Assembly: GCA_002067855.1 (NCBI GenBank) | Contig: MVQS01000265.1 | Location: forward strand, 1-6,958 | From: Syntrophaceae bacterium PtaB.Bin038 | Lineage (GTDB): Bacteria; Desulfobacterota; Syntrophia; Syntrophales; UBA2192 | Direction: 5' to 3' | DNA: 6,958 nucleotides | Part shown: piece after piece, positions 5,577-6,958 of the stretch | Position numbering within the stretch: the first letter of the stretch is position 1 | How the letters are laid out: every line of letters starts with the position of its first letter | Notes under the pieces: model-generated | What the model was told of the DNA's origin: nothing | Seen by the model: the letters and a program-made list of their open reading frames with translations, nothing else | The model's database searches: none | Position numbers and translations under genes: made by a program

Positions 5577-6958
5577 TCACGGATTCACCGACAGCGTCGG
5601 GTTCGGGATCTCGCCGAACATCTCCGGTGCATAGAGCGCCTCGGCCCGGGTGGGCGGCATCTGGAAGGTGCCCTCGTTGTTGAGGCGCAGCGTGTAGCCC
5701 GTCCTCCAGGTCCCCTTCGGGACGTAGCGGTAGTAGAACCGGCAGGCCTCGAAGGCGCGCTCGACGTAGGCCTCCTGCGCGCGGCCCGCGTTCTTCCCGC
5801 GGCCCGGTTCGAGGCCCACGGCGATGACGGCCGAGCCCGCCGGGATGGGGTCGCTCAGGACGACCCAGGTCATGTCCGACTGGGCCTCCACCTCGAGGAG
5901 CACCCGCACCACGTCGCCGCGGCTCCAGAAGCTCTTGACCTTTTTCTCCACGGCCGTCACGGTCTTCTTGATCCGGTAGCCGCTCGAGAAGGGCTTACGG
6001 AGCGGCACGGCCGCAAGGGCCTGGACCGTCGCCCAGGGGGCGCCGCCCCCCTCGTGGCCCAGCGCGAGGGTCTCCTTCCTGTCGGGCCAGTCGAAGCGCA
6101 CCGTCCCTCCTCCGGGCGTTTCCCAATAGCCCCAGGTCACCGAAGAGGACTTCGACCCCAGCGACGCCGTGGTCTTCCCCGAAACCTCTGCCTTCTCGAA
6201 GGCCGCCGAGAACTTCTCGAAGGCGAGCGTCCCCCAGGCATTCGCCGTCGTCGTGTCCCAGTGCCCCTGCTTCATCCGGCCCAGGGCCCCCCTGGCGATG
6301 CGAGGGGCGTCCTCCTTCCAGCCCTCGAGGTCGGTTGCGGCCAGCAGGGTGCGCACGGCGTTGACATCGGGCGAGACCATGAGCCACCACAGGCCGTCGG
6401 CCCTCTCGGTGGAAAATCCCATCGCCGTGCCCTGCAGGTTCAGGCGCGAGCGAAGGATCTGCTGCGCCGCGGCGAGCTTCTTCGCACGGTCGGGGATGTC
6501 GGCCGTGCGCTTCAGCAGGCCGATCCAGTCGATCACGGCCGAGGTGGGCCAGAGATGGGGCTCGACGGCCACGGAAGCGAGCAGGGCCGCCTTCGACTTC
6601 CCGTAGCGCGAGAGGGCCTCGACGGCCGCCACCTTGCGGACGGCGAGGTCCGCCGTCGCCAGGTCGCTCGAGCGCCGGATGCGCCCCTCCGCGAAGCCCG
6701 CGAGACCCTCCGCCATGCGGTCCCGGAGGGCCGCCGGGATCTCGAAGCCCGCCTCGTGGGCAATGGCCATCACGTAGGCCGTCAGCACGTCGCTTCCCGT
6801 CCGCATGAGGGGGAAGTACTTCAGAAGACCTTCGCCGTCGAGGTAGGCCGGAAGCTCGCGCATCCGCTCCTTCCAGAGCGCCCTGTCGCGAAGGGCCACG
6901 GCCTTCGAGATCTTCTGCTCGAGGCAGCCGTAGGGGTAGAGCGACATGTACTCGCGCA
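5577..6958 (-). CDS. Alpha-2-macroglobulin-like protein, C-terminal part (5' end outside window)
   Basis: Bacterial alpha-2-macroglobulins are large periplasmic, often lipid-anchored proteins that trap attacking proteases through a reactive Cys-Gln thioester. The frame is open to the window edge, so the true start lies outside. The first visible residues include YPYGCLEQ; the thioester Cys is at 6924-6926 and the Gln at 6915-6917. CLEQ is the form of the motif in E. coli YfhM. After it comes a helical stretch of roughly 250 residues fitting the thioester (alpha/alpha-toroid) domain, then a beta-rich tail. The tail carries FYYRYVPKGTW, YTLRLNNEGTF and PPTRAEALYAPEMFGE, which match the usual end of the family (receptor-binding-like domain with a Pro-Pro-x-Arg-x-Glu-x-x-Tyr-x-Pro-Glu signature). 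It ends in TGA at 5577-5579, 81 bp upstream of pbpC on the same strand, the order seen in E. coli. Family assignment is firm. The length and the presence of a lipobox cannot be judged here. Confidence 0.94.
   Translation of the reverse strand, partial: REYMSLYPYGCLEQKISKAVALRDRALWKERMRELPAYLDGEGLLKYFPLMRTGSDVLTAYVMAIAHEAGFEIPAALRDRMAEGLAGFAEGRIRRSSDLATADLAVRKVAAVEALSRYGKSKAALLASVAVEPHLWPTSAVIDWIGLLKRTADIPDRAKKLAAAQQILRSRLNLQGTAMGFSTERADGLWWLMVSPDVNAVRTLLAATDLEGWKEDAPRIARGALGRMKQGHWDTTTANAWGTLAFEKFSAAFEKAEVSGKTTASLGSKSSSVTWGYWETPGGGTVRFDWPDRKETLALGHEGGGAPWATVQALAAVPLRKPFSSGYRIKKTVTAVEKKVKSFWSRGDVVRVLLEVEAQSDMTWVVLSDPIPAGSAVIAVGLEPGRGKNAGRAQEAYVERAFEACRFYYRYVPKGTWRTGYTLRLNNEGTFQMPPTRAEALYAPEMFGEIPNPTLSVNP

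Overview
The window looks like chromosomal DNA from a GC-rich, Gram-negative (diderm) bacterium. Two things point that way: a class A penicillin-binding protein of the PBP1C type downstream of a bacterial alpha-2-macroglobulin gene, and a PEP-CTERM exported protein. Both systems belong to organisms with an outer membrane. An environmental proteobacterium or Desulfobacterota-like lineage would fit, but the sequence alone does not settle the taxon. All genes I accept lie on the minus strand, so the window reads functionally from right to left.

Layout from high to low coordinates. (1) 5577-6958: the C-terminal part of an alpha-2-macroglobulin-like protein. It is cut by the window edge just upstream of its CLEQ thioester motif. 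(2) 3345-5495: pbpC, a complete PBP1C with glycosyltransferase, transpeptidase and C-terminal domains, 81 bp downstream of (1). The pairing is the known periplasmic module in which PBP1C is thought to repair peptidoglycan while the macroglobulin traps proteases. (3) 1133-3335: a visibly more AT-rich segment carrying a PEP-CTERM protein gene (1675-2580) with a strong ribosome binding site and a good terminator, surrounded by short or broken reading frames. (4) 664-1091: intergenic DNA with a 12-bp-stem hairpin. (5) 37-549: a small predicted secreted protein made of six 19-residue repeats, with its own near-consensus sigma-70 promoter.

The most notable structure is an exact 41-bp direct repeat at 1092-1132 and 3336-3376. 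The right copy is the native 3' end of pbpC (last codons, stop and a few bases beyond). The left copy is the same sequence 2.2 kb away. The repeats exactly bracket the compositionally different PEP-CTERM segment. This suggests that the segment was inserted at the end of pbpC with duplication of the target, or was deposited by recombination between short repeats. No integrase or transposase is visible inside it. I did not find a clearly new multi-gene system. The best candidates for novelty are this bracketed segment and the 19-residue-repeat secreted protein.
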